Origin: Methanobacteriaceae archaeon
GTDB lineage: Archaea; Methanobacteriota; Methanobacteria; Methanobacteriales; Methanobacteriaceae
Direction of reading: 5' to 3'
NCBI GenBank assembly: GCA_027318585.1
Contig: DAHVOW010000002.1
Coordinates: 93,075-157,074 of the forward strand
Length of the DNA: 64,000 nt
The stretch's first letter is position 1, and each line of letters begins with the position of its first letter. The notes under the pieces were generated by a model that saw only the letters and a program-made list of their open reading frames with translations, searched no databases and was not told the origin of the DNA. The position numbers and the translations under genes are program-made. Positions 17,834-26,697 of this stretch are shown here, piece after piece.

Positions 17834-18253
17834 TTAATTTCCCAGTGCTAAAAGGTTCTGAGCGTTGCTAGTGAAAATCAAAAGACCCACCACAAATCCA
17901 ACCACCAGGGCCAGGACCAGGAAGAGAATTAAAGTTCCCCATATGGAATTTTCTCCTTCATTTATCTCCTCATACTCCTGGTAATGGTCATCATACCCGG
18001 GATACTCCCCATAATCGTATGCTTCTTCCGATTTGTAAAAATAATCATCATCCGGATGATATTGATCTTCACGTTCATCCGGATATTCACCCCGCATAAA
18101 TTTGTTCTGCAGAGGCTTGTGATCCCTACTATCCGGGAATGATCTTCTTTTTCTTCCTCGTGATTGATATTTTCGGCCAGACAATTCCATCCCACATTGG
18201 TTACAGAAAATATCCTCTGGCCTGATTTCTCCACCACAGTTACGGCATTTCAT
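17834..18253 (-). CDS. Zinc-ribbon membrane-anchored protein
   Basis: A 139-residue protein with an N-terminal zinc ribbon (CRNCGGEIRPEDIFCNQCG, residues 3-21), a basic segment, a central acidic tyrosine-rich linker (YHPDDDYFYKSEEAYDYGEY) and one C-terminal transmembrane helix (about residues 104-127). Such zinc_ribbon_2 plus tail-anchor proteins are common in Methanobacteriales; no function is known. ATG at 18253 begins directly with the ribbon. It follows the radical SAM gene by 31 bases and could be the end of that unit. Confidence 0.75.
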   Translation of the reverse strand: MKCRNCGGEIRPEDIFCNQCGMELSGRKYQSRGRKRRSFPDSRDHKPLQNKFMRGEYPDEREDQYHPDDDYFYKSEEAYDYGEYPGYDDHYQEYEEINEGENSIWGTLILFLVLALVVGFVVGLLIFTSNAQNLLALGN

Positions 18254-18284
18254 CTTCTAACTACGACTCCTTTTACACCATATG

Positions 18285-19289
18285 TTAGTTTATAATATTT
18301 ATAAAGCCCAGGTCCTTGGCATAATCAACTACTTGTGCTACTTCTCGTGGAGAGGTTGGTCTGGATAACTCCACATAACGGCAGGCCCGGAAATGTGGCC
18401 TATACTGTCCCATGATATTGATGATCACATCTTCACCCAAATTTCTGCATATCCATTGCATCAGGGGAAAAGAACAGCACTCCACATGGCCCGGGAGGAC
18501 CAGGTGTCTGATTATCATATCACCGGCCTGTCTGGCCCGCTTATGGTTAGTTCCCACTATCCCCATGTAATCCGAAACACCGGAAAGCCTCCTGGCACAT
18601 TCATTATTTCCATATTTAAAATCCGTAAGATACAAGTCTGCAAAGCTTTCCAAGAGTTTCATGCACTCCCGGGAGAGGTACAGATTACTATTCCAAATCA
18701 CGGGAATATTCTCAGTGGTTAAGCTCATGGTCTTTAAGATGTAATGAAGATTGGGGATGGGATCTCCTCCCACAAAATTTACATTTTGGGAGCCCTCCCT
18801 TCGACGCTGGTCAATTATGCGAGCTAAATCATTAGGGCTTAAATTCCGCCCTAATTGGGGATTTTGGCTTAGGTCATAATTCTGACAATAAACACATTTT
18901 AAATTACAACCCGCAAAAAAGATGGTATGACTAGGAACCAGAGGAGCTTCCTCTCCAATGTGCATAAATTCCGAAGCTACATGGGGTTCTGTTACACCGC
19001 AAACTCCTGGTTCGACGCTTCGATTAACACCACATCTTCTAGGGCACAACACGCATTCTGTGAATATTCTCCCAGCAATTTTTATTTTAAGATCTAAAAA
19101 AGAAAAATTTAAACCAGTACCCATTGAGGTCTTATGATTTTTTAGAAGCCCCAATACATTCTGATGTTCTTTCCATAGATTTTCAAGAGTTTCTAAATCT
19201 GAGGCAGGGGTCTGGGATGTAATTTTAGTTTTTGATACTCTTTCATTCCGACTTACTCCATAATAGGTTTTAAGAGCATCACATATCAT
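18285..19289 (-). CDS. Radical SAM protein, PflA/AmmeMemoRadiSam-like
   Basis: A 334-residue radical SAM enzyme with the cluster motif CNLKCVYC in FFAGCNLKCVYCQNYDLSQ. Before it is a second cysteine motif (CVLCPRRCGVNRSVEPGVCGV), typical of the pyruvate formate-lyase-activase-like group of archaea. VNFVGGDPIPNLHYIL and the C-terminal NIMGQYRPHFRA also fit. I start it at ATG 19289 because GGGAGG lies six bases upstream; a longer frame to 19409 overlaps the TldD gene and lacks a ribosome site. It is 16 bases downstream of the TldD/PmbA gene. The target is unknown. Confidence 0.82.
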   Translation of the reverse strand: MICDALKTYYGVSRNERVSKTKITSQTPASDLETLENLWKEHQNVLGLLKNHKTSMGTGLNFSFLDLKIKIAGRIFTECVLCPRRCGVNRSVEPGVCGVTEPHVASEFMHIGEEAPLVPSHTIFFAGCNLKCVYCQNYDLSQNPQLGRNLSPNDLARIIDQRRREGSQNVNFVGGDPIPNLHYILKTMSLTTENIPVIWNSNLYLSRECMKLLESFADLYLTDFKYGNNECARRLSGVSDYMGIVGTNHKRARQAGDMIIRHLVLPGHVECCSFPLMQWICRNLGEDVIINIMGQYRPHFRACRYVELSRPTSPREVAQVVDYAKDLGFINIIN

Positions 19290-19305
19290 ATTATCCTCCC
19301 TATGA

Positions 19306-20610
19306 TTAGCCCACCACCCGCAGGCTGGAACATAGCAACTGGGGGAGGATGAAAGGACCCAATTGTCTTTTTTCTCCGGATAGTCCTTTAATGTCCTGCA
19401 TAGTTTCAAATATGTTACCAGAGAGCATAGCCTTCCTCACCGGGCTTTTAATCTCCCCATTCTCAATTAAAAAGGCATTCATTACCTCCACAGAGAAATC
19501 TCCAGATATGGGATTGGCAGTATGCGCTCCCAATACATCGGTAACTAAACAGCCCTCCTGGACTTCAGTCATGTCCGAGTAGTTATCAAATTCAACTAAC
19601 AGGTTGCTGAGGCTGACTGAAGGCATATCCGAGAAGGATACCCTTATCCCATTACCAGTACTCAGTATATTCCCCTTTTGAGCCGTGTAAATATCATATA
19701 TGAAGTTTCGGAGAATCCCACCCTTTATTACTGTAGTTTTCTGGCTGGGTGTTCCTTCCCCATCACCACGGGAAGAATATAGGCCCCCTTTAACCGTGCC
19801 ATCATCATAAATATGAAGTCCATCGGCGGCCACTTTTTCTCCATCTTTATTAGCATAAATGGAACGTCCCCGTTGAACGTTATCCCCGTTAATGGCTTGG
19901 GTGAAGGTGGAAAGCAGTCCCGCAGCGGCCTGATGATCCAGCACCACCTCCATGTTCGCTGTTTCCACTGGTCCGCCTCCTCGAGAATCCAGAGCCACTC
20001 TACAAGCTTTTTTTGCTATTTTTTCTGCCTCCAATTCCATCTGGCAGGAGGAGTGGGACTCGTGGGCCGTGGAAACCCTTTCCCCATCCAGGGCATTGAC
20101 TGACACAAAAGCAGAGAAGACGGTAGAAGAATTTTTACACTCTACTCCGTGAGAATTCATTAAGATACTATCTTTATTCCCTACCGCATAACCCCCAGAG
20201 GTAGGCTGACAACCCTCTTCCAAACAGGTGGATACTAAAAGCTTACCAAAATCAACTGCCTCTACCACATCCAGGTATTCAGCCCGTTTATCATAGATGT
20301 CTTTAACTTTAGGATAGCTACTGGGAAGGGCGAATTTGAAGTTTTCATCAGGAAGGTTGGCCCGGGCACTGTCTGCTGCCCTCTCTACCGTTTCATCTAT
20401 CAAGTCCAGGTTAGTGGTATAGGCAAAACCCATCCTTCCATCCACTATAACCCTTATTCCCATTCCCAGGGAGTGTACTTTCTTGGCAAACCCCACGCTA
20501 TCCTTCTGTATGTCAATATCCAGACCTTCATCTTTTTCTAAATAGACTTCAGCTTCATCTACCACTTTTTGAGCTTTATTTAGGGCTTCATTAGCTAATT
20601 CTTCCATCAC
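19306..20610 (-). CDS. TldD/PmbA family metalloprotease
   Basis: A 434-residue member of the TldD/PmbA (TldE) family, which trims or linearises modified peptides such as microcin B17. The GDGEGTPSQKTTVIKGGILRNFIYD segment and the C-terminal HTANPISGDFSVEV are diagnostic. The metal motif HExxxH of active TldD is absent, so this is the PmbA/TldE-type partner rather than the catalytic subunit. The GTG start overlaps the phosphatase stop (GTGA), with GGGAGGT before it. It lies between a phosphatase and a radical SAM gene. Confidence 0.85.
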   Translation of the reverse strand: MMEELANEALNKAQKVVDEAEVYLEKDEGLDIDIQKDSVGFAKKVHSLGMGIRVIVDGRMGFAYTTNLDLIDETVERAADSARANLPDENFKFALPSSYPKVKDIYDKRAEYLDVVEAVDFGKLLVSTCLEEGCQPTSGGYAVGNKDSILMNSHGVECKNSSTVFSAFVSVNALDGERVSTAHESHSSCQMELEAEKIAKKACRVALDSRGGGPVETANMEVVLDHQAAAGLLSTFTQAINGDNVQRGRSIYANKDGEKVAADGLHIYDDGTVKGGLYSSRGDGEGTPSQKTTVIKGGILRNFIYDIYTAQKGNILSTGNGIRVSFSDMPSVSLSNLLVEFDNYSDMTEVQEGCLVTDVLGAHTANPISGDFSVEVMNAFLIENGEIKSPVRKAMLSGNIFETMQDIKGLSGEKRQLGPFILPQLLCSSLRVVG

Positions 20611-21275
20611 AGTAAGAACCTCCCAACTGCTTCTTTCACTCCATCTCCATATGGCTTTTTGGTAACGTAGTCAGCATTGATTTTGAGTTCAGGGTCTGAA
20701 TTAGCTACAGCTACCTTCCAACCAGCTTTTTCTAAAAATTCCAGGTCATTCTCACTATCTCCAATGGCCATTATATCTGCTGGTTTAATTTTCATTTTTT
20801 CGGCGACTTTAACAAGAGATAATCCCTTGTTCACTGATGGATCAGTTATATGAAGAGCGAATTGAGTGTCGTATATTTCCACATCCCAATTTTTCAGAGC
20901 TTCTTTTACCTTATCCACCGGCAGATTCCGTTCCAGTGCTATCTCTGAAACACGGGCTGATGAATATTCGACCTTTTTAACATTATATATTTCCTTGAGC
21001 TGCTGGAAAGCCTTTTCACACTTTTCTAGATTACCCAGTACCGATATCGTACCATTATACTCAATTACTCCCCCATTTTCTGCTACCAATCCCCCAGTGG
21101 TTCCCAGGAGAATAGATATGGTTTTGGTGGAACAAAGTATATTTCCGGTGACGATGATTACTGGAAGGCCCTGGTCTTCAACTCTTCTAATGGCCTCCAG
21201 AGCGCCAGGACATAGTCTACGCTTCTGGTCAGTAATGGTACCATCCACATCTAATGCCAAGGCCTTAATGGAAAT
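20607..21275 (-). CDS. pgp: Phosphoglycolate phosphatase, archaeal HAD type
   Basis: HAD-superfamily phosphatase that removes phosphoglycolate. ALDVDGTITD is HAD motif I, IIVTGNILC motif II, and MAIGDSENDLEFLEKAG motif IV; the cap belongs to the archaeal sucrose-phosphatase-like group. Family members usually begin IKAIAxDIDGT. The first standard start is TTG at 21260, inside that strand, 20 bases from the Shine-Dalgarno site. The site AAGGTGAT (21281-21288) is ideally placed for an ATT codon at 21275-21273, which would restore the N-terminus ISIKALALDVDGT; an in-frame TGA lies just before. I give the longer form (222 residues); a conservative start is 21260. It lies 14 bases after hypD and overlaps the TldD gene. 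Confidence 0.85.
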   Translation of the reverse strand: MSIKALALDVDGTITDQKRRLCPGALEAIRRVEDQGLPVIIVTGNILCSTKTISILLGTTGGLVAENGGVIEYNGTISVLGNLEKCEKAFQQLKEIYNVKKVEYSSARVSEIALERNLPVDKVKEALKNWDVEIYDTQFALHITDPSVNKGLSLVKVAEKMKIKPADIMAIGDSENDLEFLEKAGWKVAVANSDPELKINADYVTKKPYGDGVKEAVGRFLL

Positions 21276-21289
21276 AAAAAATCACCTTC

Positions 21290-22339
21290 TCATACAAAAG
21301 AACCATAACGGTAAGCTATATTGCAAGTACCTTCTTTACTCACCATACACGCCCCTATGGGGTTGGTAGGTGTGCATTTATCTTTGAAAAGTGGACAATC
21401 TTCAGGACGGGCCACTCCCCGGAGTATAGGGCCACATATACATCCAGTGGCAACTTCATGGGATGCTTCAACATGAAGATCGAATTTTTTTCGGGCATTA
21501 TACTGGGAGAATTCATCCCGAACTTCATAAACAGAATGGGGTATATCCGGGAAGCCCCTCCATTCCCGAGTTTTAATGTAGAAAACTTCTTCTAAAAGTT
21601 TCTGGGCTTTCAGATTCCCTTCCTCCTTGACCGCCCTCTGGTATTCGTTCTGAACCAGGGCGTTTCCATCATTTATCTGTTTAAGGATCATGTAAACAGA
21701 CATAAGCACGTCCAGAGGGTTGAACCCAGCTACTACTTGAGGAATGCCATATTTTTCGGAAAATATTTGGTATGGACCAGTGCCTATTATGGTGGAAACA
21801 TGTCCCGGTTCGATGAGTGCATTTAGATTAACTTCCCCCGATTCAATCAAAAATTGAAGAGCAGGAGGTATTAGGCGGTGACAGGACAGGATAGAGAAGT
21901 TTTCTGGTGGTCCAGCTACCAGTTCAGCGGCAGTGGTGGGGGCTGTGGTTTCAAAACCAGCAGACATGAACACCACCTCATTATCAAACTTCTCCGCTAT
22001 CTCGACGGCATTTCTAACCCCATAAACCACCCGAACATCCGCTCCTTCGGCTTTGGCCTCGGCCAGGGATCCTTTACTCCCCGGGACCCTTAGCATATCC
22101 CCAAAGGTGGCTATGGTCACCCCTTTTCGGGCTAGTTCCAGACATTCATCAACCTCCCGGGAGGGCACACAACACACAGGACAGCCGGGACCAGCCACCA
22201 CTTCTACTTCCGGGGGAAGTAAAGTTCTGATTCCATGCTGCATAATGGTATGTTCATGGGACCCGCACACATGCATGATCTTCACTGGGCGAGCTATCTT
22301 TTCGATTCGGTTTAGTATCTCTCGTGAAAGGTTCTTCAT
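21290..22339 (-). CDS. hypD: Hydrogenase maturation protein HypD
   Basis: HypD, with HypC, carries and reduces the Fe(CN)2CO group for [NiFe] hydrogenases, using a 4Fe-4S cluster and redox thiols. The 349-residue protein shows MHVCGSHEHTIMQHG, GPGCPVCCVP, FSAGFETTAPTTA-like FMSAGFETTAPTTA, NFSILSCHRLIPPAL and the cysteine-rich C-terminus (CICGPILRGVARPEDCPLFKDKCTP). Methanogens need it for F420-reducing, Mvh and Eha/Ehb hydrogenases. No other hyp gene is in the window. It starts the hypD-pgp-pmbA-radical SAM cluster. Confidence 0.96.
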   Translation of the reverse strand: MKNLSREILNRIEKIARPVKIMHVCGSHEHTIMQHGIRTLLPPEVEVVAGPGCPVCCVPSREVDECLELARKGVTIATFGDMLRVPGSKGSLAEAKAEGADVRVVYGVRNAVEIAEKFDNEVVFMSAGFETTAPTTAAELVAGPPENFSILSCHRLIPPALQFLIESGEVNLNALIEPGHVSTIIGTGPYQIFSEKYGIPQVVAGFNPLDVLMSVYMILKQINDGNALVQNEYQRAVKEEGNLKAQKLLEEVFYIKTREWRGFPDIPHSVYEVRDEFSQYNARKKFDLHVEASHEVATGCICGPILRGVARPEDCPLFKDKCTPTNPIGACMVSKEGTCNIAYRYGSFV

Positions 22340-22732
22340 AATAGCATCCTAGTCATTGTTTGGTAATTAATTTGCAGTTTTTATCTGTTACTTGTTTAAT
22401 GTTTTGAATTATTATATCCCTGAAGTACATAAAAACTTCCAGGCTTTATTAAACTTAGGAATTGTATATTCAACCAAACCTACCACTACCCAATTTTCAC
22501 TACCACTAACTGATAAAATTCTCGGGAAGTATATGGGACAAAAACACCATAAAAATCTGTTAAACATATATTTATCCCAGATATTGCCGGATATTATCCA
22601 ATAAAACGGTTTAAAACCGGTGAAACCACAGCCTAGTTATAGTTAAATATTGTAATTTCAAAACTATATTCTATACGTTCCCAGAAATATTTTAGAGATT
22701 CTGAATTTCATCACTAGGTTTTGGTAGGTTCA
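22340..22732. other. Divergent intergenic region hypD / Mur ligase
   Basis: About 390 bases, AT-rich, holding the promoters of both divergent units. A 13-base perfect palindrome CGGTTTAAAACCG is at 22607-22619. A 70-codon plus-strand frame at 22392-22604 has no Shine-Dalgarno site and no recognisable features. I see no RNA gene. Confidence 0.45.
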
Positions 22733-23947
22733 ATGAGGGTGGCTGTGCTTGGTTTAGGAGTAGAGGGTAGATCTGCTATAAAATCTCTTTTAAATCGTGA
22801 CATAGATGTTTATGGATCAGATCTGGACCTAGATATAGATATCGAACCACATGATCAGCTGGAAATTGATCTGGGTTTTCATAACTTTGAGAAGATAAGA
22901 TCCGCAGATGCAGTACTTATCAGTCCAAGTTTATGGAACTTAAAAACCTTTGAATCATTTAGAAAGAATGAAAAATTATTACCAGATGTTTACACCCACC
23001 ATAGATCAACCCTAACCATCGGAGTTACCGGAACTAATGGTAAAACAACAACCTGCCTCATGATTACAAGTATCTTAAAGAAAGCAGGCTATAAAGTTTT
23101 AGTGGGAGGTAATGCGGGAGGGGGATTCCAGGGCTACACAGAAATCATCCTAGAAGCAGAGAACAAGGATTATGACGTTCTGGTAGTTGAAGTGTGTGAC
23201 ATGACTCTGGATTTCTGCCGGGGCAGTTTTGATATGGATCTGGTGGTGGTAACCAACCAGGGCAAAGATCATGTAGACATACACCAATCCCAGAAAAACT
23301 ATCTTAATTCCTTAAGAGAATTCATCAAGGATAAAGAGACCATACTCAATGCAGATGATTATCCACTGGCAGATCTTGGAAAAAGTTCCAGTAAGGTCCA
23401 TTATTTCCATAAGGATAATGAAAGGAAGCTAAAACTCTTTGGTGAATTTAACCAGGAGAATGCGGCCGCCGCAGCCAAAGTGGCAGAAGTGATGGGAATC
23501 AACAGGAAGTTGGTAGATGAAACTCTGGGGAGTTTCGAGGGAGTGGCTGGTAGAACAGAAATAATTGAAATATCCGGTTCTAAACTTGTGATAGGTAAAA
23601 CTGATAATGTAGATGCTGCTAAAGCGGTAATGCAGGAAGATGATTTTCAGGTGGCAATTGTCGGCACTCCCCGAAGAAACGAGAAGTGGCGCTTGGAGAT
23701 ATTAAAAGAAATAGAAACACACCAGCCCCAGACCATAGCCCTGTTTCCGGGACTGGATAACACAGTGGCTGAAGCCAGGAAAGTTCTAAAGGATTATCCG
23801 GGAGAGATTGTAGAGCTGGATAACAATGATGAAGTGGTGGAGTTCACCAAAAATTCCTTAAAAAATCATTTAACAGTTTTTCTTGGTGGGAACGGACAGG
23901 AAAATTTGATGGAAATTAGAAAAAAGGTAATGGATAATGAGCTTTAA
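22733..23947 (+). CDS. Mur ligase family protein, likely pseudomurein peptide ligase
   Basis: An ATP-dependent amino-acid ligase of the MurC-F superfamily. It has a Rossmann-like N-terminal domain (VAVLGLGVEGRSAI, residues 2-16), the ATP site GVTGTNGKTTT, the central-domain VVVTNQGKDHVDIHQ and FGEFNQENAAAAAKVAEV, and a C-terminal domain with FEGVAGRTEII. In Methanobacteriales such ligases assemble the peptide of pseudomurein. ATG 22733 is chosen because AGGTTC precedes it; TTG 22721 is possible. The following two genes, 21 and 13 bases apart, are a membrane-anchored protein and a nucleotidyltransferase, which suggests an envelope operon. Which peptide bond it makes is unknown. Confidence 0.82.
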   Translation: MRVAVLGLGVEGRSAIKSLLNRDIDVYGSDLDLDIDIEPHDQLEIDLGFHNFEKIRSADAVLISPSLWNLKTFESFRKNEKLLPDVYTHHRSTLTIGVTGTNGKTTTCLMITSILKKAGYKVLVGGNAGGGFQGYTEIILEAENKDYDVLVVEVCDMTLDFCRGSFDMDLVVVTNQGKDHVDIHQSQKNYLNSLREFIKDKETILNADDYPLADLGKSSSKVHYFHKDNERKLKLFGEFNQENAAAAAKVAEVMGINRKLVDETLGSFEGVAGRTEIIEISGSKLVIGKTDNVDAAKAVMQEDDFQVAIVGTPRRNEKWRLEILKEIETHQPQTIALFPGLDNTVAEARKVLKDYPGEIVELDNNDEVVEFTKNSLKNHLTVFLGGNGQENLMEIRKKVMDNEL

Positions 23948-23968
23948 TATCGTTATAAAGGTGAAAGG

Positions 23969-25156
23969 ATGGTAAACCTTAAAAAATCTTTGCTAGGCAT
24001 TTTAATATTAATTATACTGGCAGTAGCCATGTATCCTCTGGGTAATATGATTGAAGACCAATTTCCCCCCCAAAAACCCCAAGAAATAGCTTCTATGGAT
24101 TTGGGAAACACTGTAATGGCGGGAACGAAGGTAGTGGATGATTACCGGGTACGTAAAACTTCCAGTATTTACCATCCGGATTATTTAATTGATCTGATTT
24201 ATGAAGGAAAGTATCTGAAATTCCTCACCGCATTAACCACGGGTACCGTAGAGACACCCTTTCAGGAGATTACCGGGAAAACTATTTCTTCCCAGGGAAC
24301 AGCCCAGGGATTTGAAGGCCCAGGATATCTAACTGTGCAGGATGATAAATTGGTGGTCAGTCCACCGGACACCTTTTTATGGGGCTTTATTACACCTTAT
24401 ACTATTGGAGTGAAAACCAAAACCGGATTGGAAATCCGTGAGAATGGTGAAACTGTTAAAACAGTTTCTGTATCGGATATGAGTAACAGCACCATTCCCC
24501 ATGACTATGTGAGTTTTAAGAATTTCCAAAAATGGTATAACAAGTCTGATGTGGGAGACAACATTACCCTGGACTATCAGATATCTCGTATCAGCGATGG
24601 ACGTAACCCAGTCTCTCCGCCCCAGATAGTGACCTACTTTGGAGCCGAAGTGAAGGACTACATGGAACAGTACCCCAGTGGGACTCCGGTACTGGTCTAC
24701 AACGGGGCCTCCAGTCAGCAAGTGGTGAGTAGTGCGGTGGATACTATGGGGTCTTATCCGGAATATGATGATAACACCCGGGCTTTGAATGGTAAACAGT
24801 TCGTAAGTGGATGGAATGGTACCATCATCCCCCCTCACACTGCCTCTAGTGGAAAAGATGGCATAACTTTCTACGGAGTTTATGATAAGAATGCCTCGGG
24901 AGATGGTAAAGGCGGATATGTAAGCCATGGCGCATGCCCCCCTGGACGTTCCATGAGATCAGCGGTTATGAAAATCGGATTACCCCTGCCCCGGGGTATG
25001 AGCGGAGGATTCTATTCTGTGGCCATTGAAAGCCATCCTACCACCGGCATATTTGTAAATAACACCAGTGACTTCCCGGTTCAGATAATCATGTGGACAC
25101 AGGGAAATGGGGCTAGTATGCGCATCTACACCCAGGTAATACAGTTTTTACCATGA
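23969..25156 (+). CDS. Secreted or membrane-anchored protein of unknown function
   Basis: I do not recognise a family. The 395-residue protein starts with a short basic segment and one hydrophobic helix (about residues 7-25, LLGILILIILAVAMYPLG), so it is probably anchored outside the membrane. The rest is rich in beta-prone, Thr/Ser/Gly segments, with NxT/S sequons (GNNITL-like DNITLD, WNGTII, FVNNTSDF) suited to surface glycosylation. A conserved-looking core near the C-terminus contains GACPPGRSMRSAVMKIGLPLPRG. It lies in a tight operon between a Mur ligase and a nucleotidyltransferase, hence a role at the pseudomurein wall is likely but unproven. Confidence 0.7.
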   Translation: MVNLKKSLLGILILIILAVAMYPLGNMIEDQFPPQKPQEIASMDLGNTVMAGTKVVDDYRVRKTSSIYHPDYLIDLIYEGKYLKFLTALTTGTVETPFQEITGKTISSQGTAQGFEGPGYLTVQDDKLVVSPPDTFLWGFITPYTIGVKTKTGLEIRENGETVKTVSVSDMSNSTIPHDYVSFKNFQKWYNKSDVGDNITLDYQISRISDGRNPVSPPQIVTYFGAEVKDYMEQYPSGTPVLVYNGASSQQVVSSAVDTMGSYPEYDDNTRALNGKQFVSGWNGTIIPPHTASSGKDGITFYGVYDKNASGDGKGGYVSHGACPPGRSMRSAVMKIGLPLPRGMSGGFYSVAIESHPTTGIFVNNTSDFPVQIIMWTQGNGASMRIYTQVIQFLP

Positions 25157-25169
25157 ATGGAGTGATTTT

Positions 25170-25838
25170 TTGCATCCCATCTCCGCTATAATAACTGCTG
25201 CCGGGAAAAATCGCAGGATGAGGCAGGATCTAAAAGATAGGGGAGTGCCTTACAGGCATAAACTTCTCCTGGATATTAATGGCGAAAAGGTTCTAACCAG
25301 AACTGTGAAAAACGTTCTGGATGCCGGTGTGGGGGAATGTCTGGTGGTTCTGGGCCACTATCAAGAGGATTTACTACCTGTACTAGGGGAAATAGAGGAT
25401 GGGCGACTCAGGATAATATTCAACTCTGACCGGGATGTTGAATTATCTCAAACCCTTCTAAATGGTGTTTTAAATGCCGTAACCGATTACTGCTTATGTG
25501 TGGCTGCAGACCAGCCATCAGTTACGACCTCAACTTTAAAAAATTTGGTTGATAATCTGTTTAGTTTATCCCATCCCGAAAACACCATATCTATCCTGGC
25601 TCGGAGATCAGTTGGGCAGCTTGAGTCAGCTGAAGGTCTAGGCATGCCCTTTGCCTGCCACCGAAACATCCTAATGAGCTTCCTACCCCGGGATGCTGAT
25701 AATCTTAATCCTATCCTACGGAAGATGATCCAGGATGGTGTCGAATTCTATGGAGTTCCCCATCAAGAGGAAGTAGAGCTATTAAACATCAACCGATATG
25801 ATGAATACCTGAAGGTCCGGGAACTTCTAAAAAAATAA
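25170..25838 (+). CDS. MobA-like NTP transferase
   Basis: A 222-residue nucleotidyltransferase of the MobA/MocA-like group. The N-terminal AIITAAGKNRRMRQD is the NTP-binding loop, KLLLDINGEKVLTRTVKNVL follows, and CVAADQPSV holds the metal-binding aspartate (AADQP). The TTG start is four bases after GGAGTGATT. It does not look like molybdopterin guanylyltransferase, and no molybdenum-cofactor gene is nearby. Being last in an operon with a Mur ligase, it may make a nucleotide-activated precursor of the wall. Confidence 0.78.
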   Translation: MHPISAIITAAGKNRRMRQDLKDRGVPYRHKLLLDINGEKVLTRTVKNVLDAGVGECLVVLGHYQEDLLPVLGEIEDGRLRIIFNSDRDVELSQTLLNGVLNAVTDYCLCVAADQPSVTTSTLKNLVDNLFSLSHPENTISILARRSVGQLESAEGLGMPFACHRNILMSFLPRDADNLNPILRKMIQDGVEFYGVPHQEEVELLNINRYDEYLKVRELLKK

Positions 25839-25930
25839 TAAAAAATTGGATAAAAAGGGAATTCTAAGATCTTTTTTTTAAAAGAAAGGTGAGATATTAA
25901 AGATCACGCTGGGCTTTACAAATTGAATAT

Positions 25931-26608
25931 TTAAGCCATGTTTTCCAGGGCGTTAACCACACAACCTATATTTTCCCCGGTTAACCCAACAATAACCTCA
26001 TCTTCTTTTATATCGGCATAGCCACGGGATCCACTGCAACCCAGAGTTATGTTGGGTCTTCGACGTAGGAATGGTCCCGCTACTGCATCAGCACAGATGG
26101 ACTGTATGCCTGCAAAGTCTGCCTCTACACGGCCACCCATGGTGTAAACCAGGGCCTGGGATAGTTTCATAGCTTGAGCCGGGTTGGCGATGATGACAAT
26201 CACGTCAGGGTCATAATTAGCTTCTTCTAAGGGGGCGTAAACCAGGGCATACATTATATTATCTATTTTAGGAATGGATTCCATGGTGCTTTTGGCAGAA
26301 CCAATGCTGGAGAACCGGCCCAGCCCATAATAAAACTCACCAGTTTTAACCTTCTCAGGGGCATCCATAAGCCCTAATGCTGCTGCTCCACCTTTACACA
26401 TCTGTTCTTCGGCAGTGGCATAGAAACTCTCCCCTTGACTGGCTTTCTGCACCATCTGACAGTGCCTCACATTCTCCGAAATCTTAGGCACTCCTTCAGG
26501 AAGATCCTCTTTCCTTAAAATAAATTTTACTGCTACCGGAGATTTCTTCAGTCCCAGATTATCCTTCAATTTTTGGGATATGCTATCGTATCCATTTGCC
26601 TCGCACAT
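25931..26608 (-). CDS. DUF169 family protein
   Basis: A 225-residue DUF169 protein. The family motifs are visible: SPVAVKFI near the N-terminus, RHCQMVQKASQGESFYATAEEQMCKGGAAALGL, and the C-terminal RPNITLGCSGSRGYADIKEDEVIVGLTG. Cysteines at the first and last blocks may hold a metal or thiol centre. DUF169 is common in anaerobes and methanogens; its function is unknown. AGGTGA lies five bases before ATG 26608, which I prefer to the GTG nine bases upstream. It appears monocistronic. Confidence 0.82.
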   Translation of the reverse strand: MCEANGYDSISQKLKDNLGLKKSPVAVKFILRKEDLPEGVPKISENVRHCQMVQKASQGESFYATAEEQMCKGGAAALGLMDAPEKVKTGEFYYGLGRFSSIGSAKSTMESIPKIDNIMYALVYAPLEEANYDPDVIVIIANPAQAMKLSQALVYTMGGRVEADFAGIQSICADAVAGPFLRRRPNITLGCSGSRGYADIKEDEVIVGLTGENIGCVVNALENMA

Positions 26609-26697
26609 AATATTCACCTATTCAAATTGGTTTTCAATGAGCATAACATTTTCCATCAACGGATACTTTCATCCTCAAAAAGAAAAGATTAAAGAAA

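Noticed and set aside
22392..22604. 70-codon plus-strand ORF
   Set aside because: No Shine-Dalgarno site, no domain features, AT-rich chance frame between divergent promoters.
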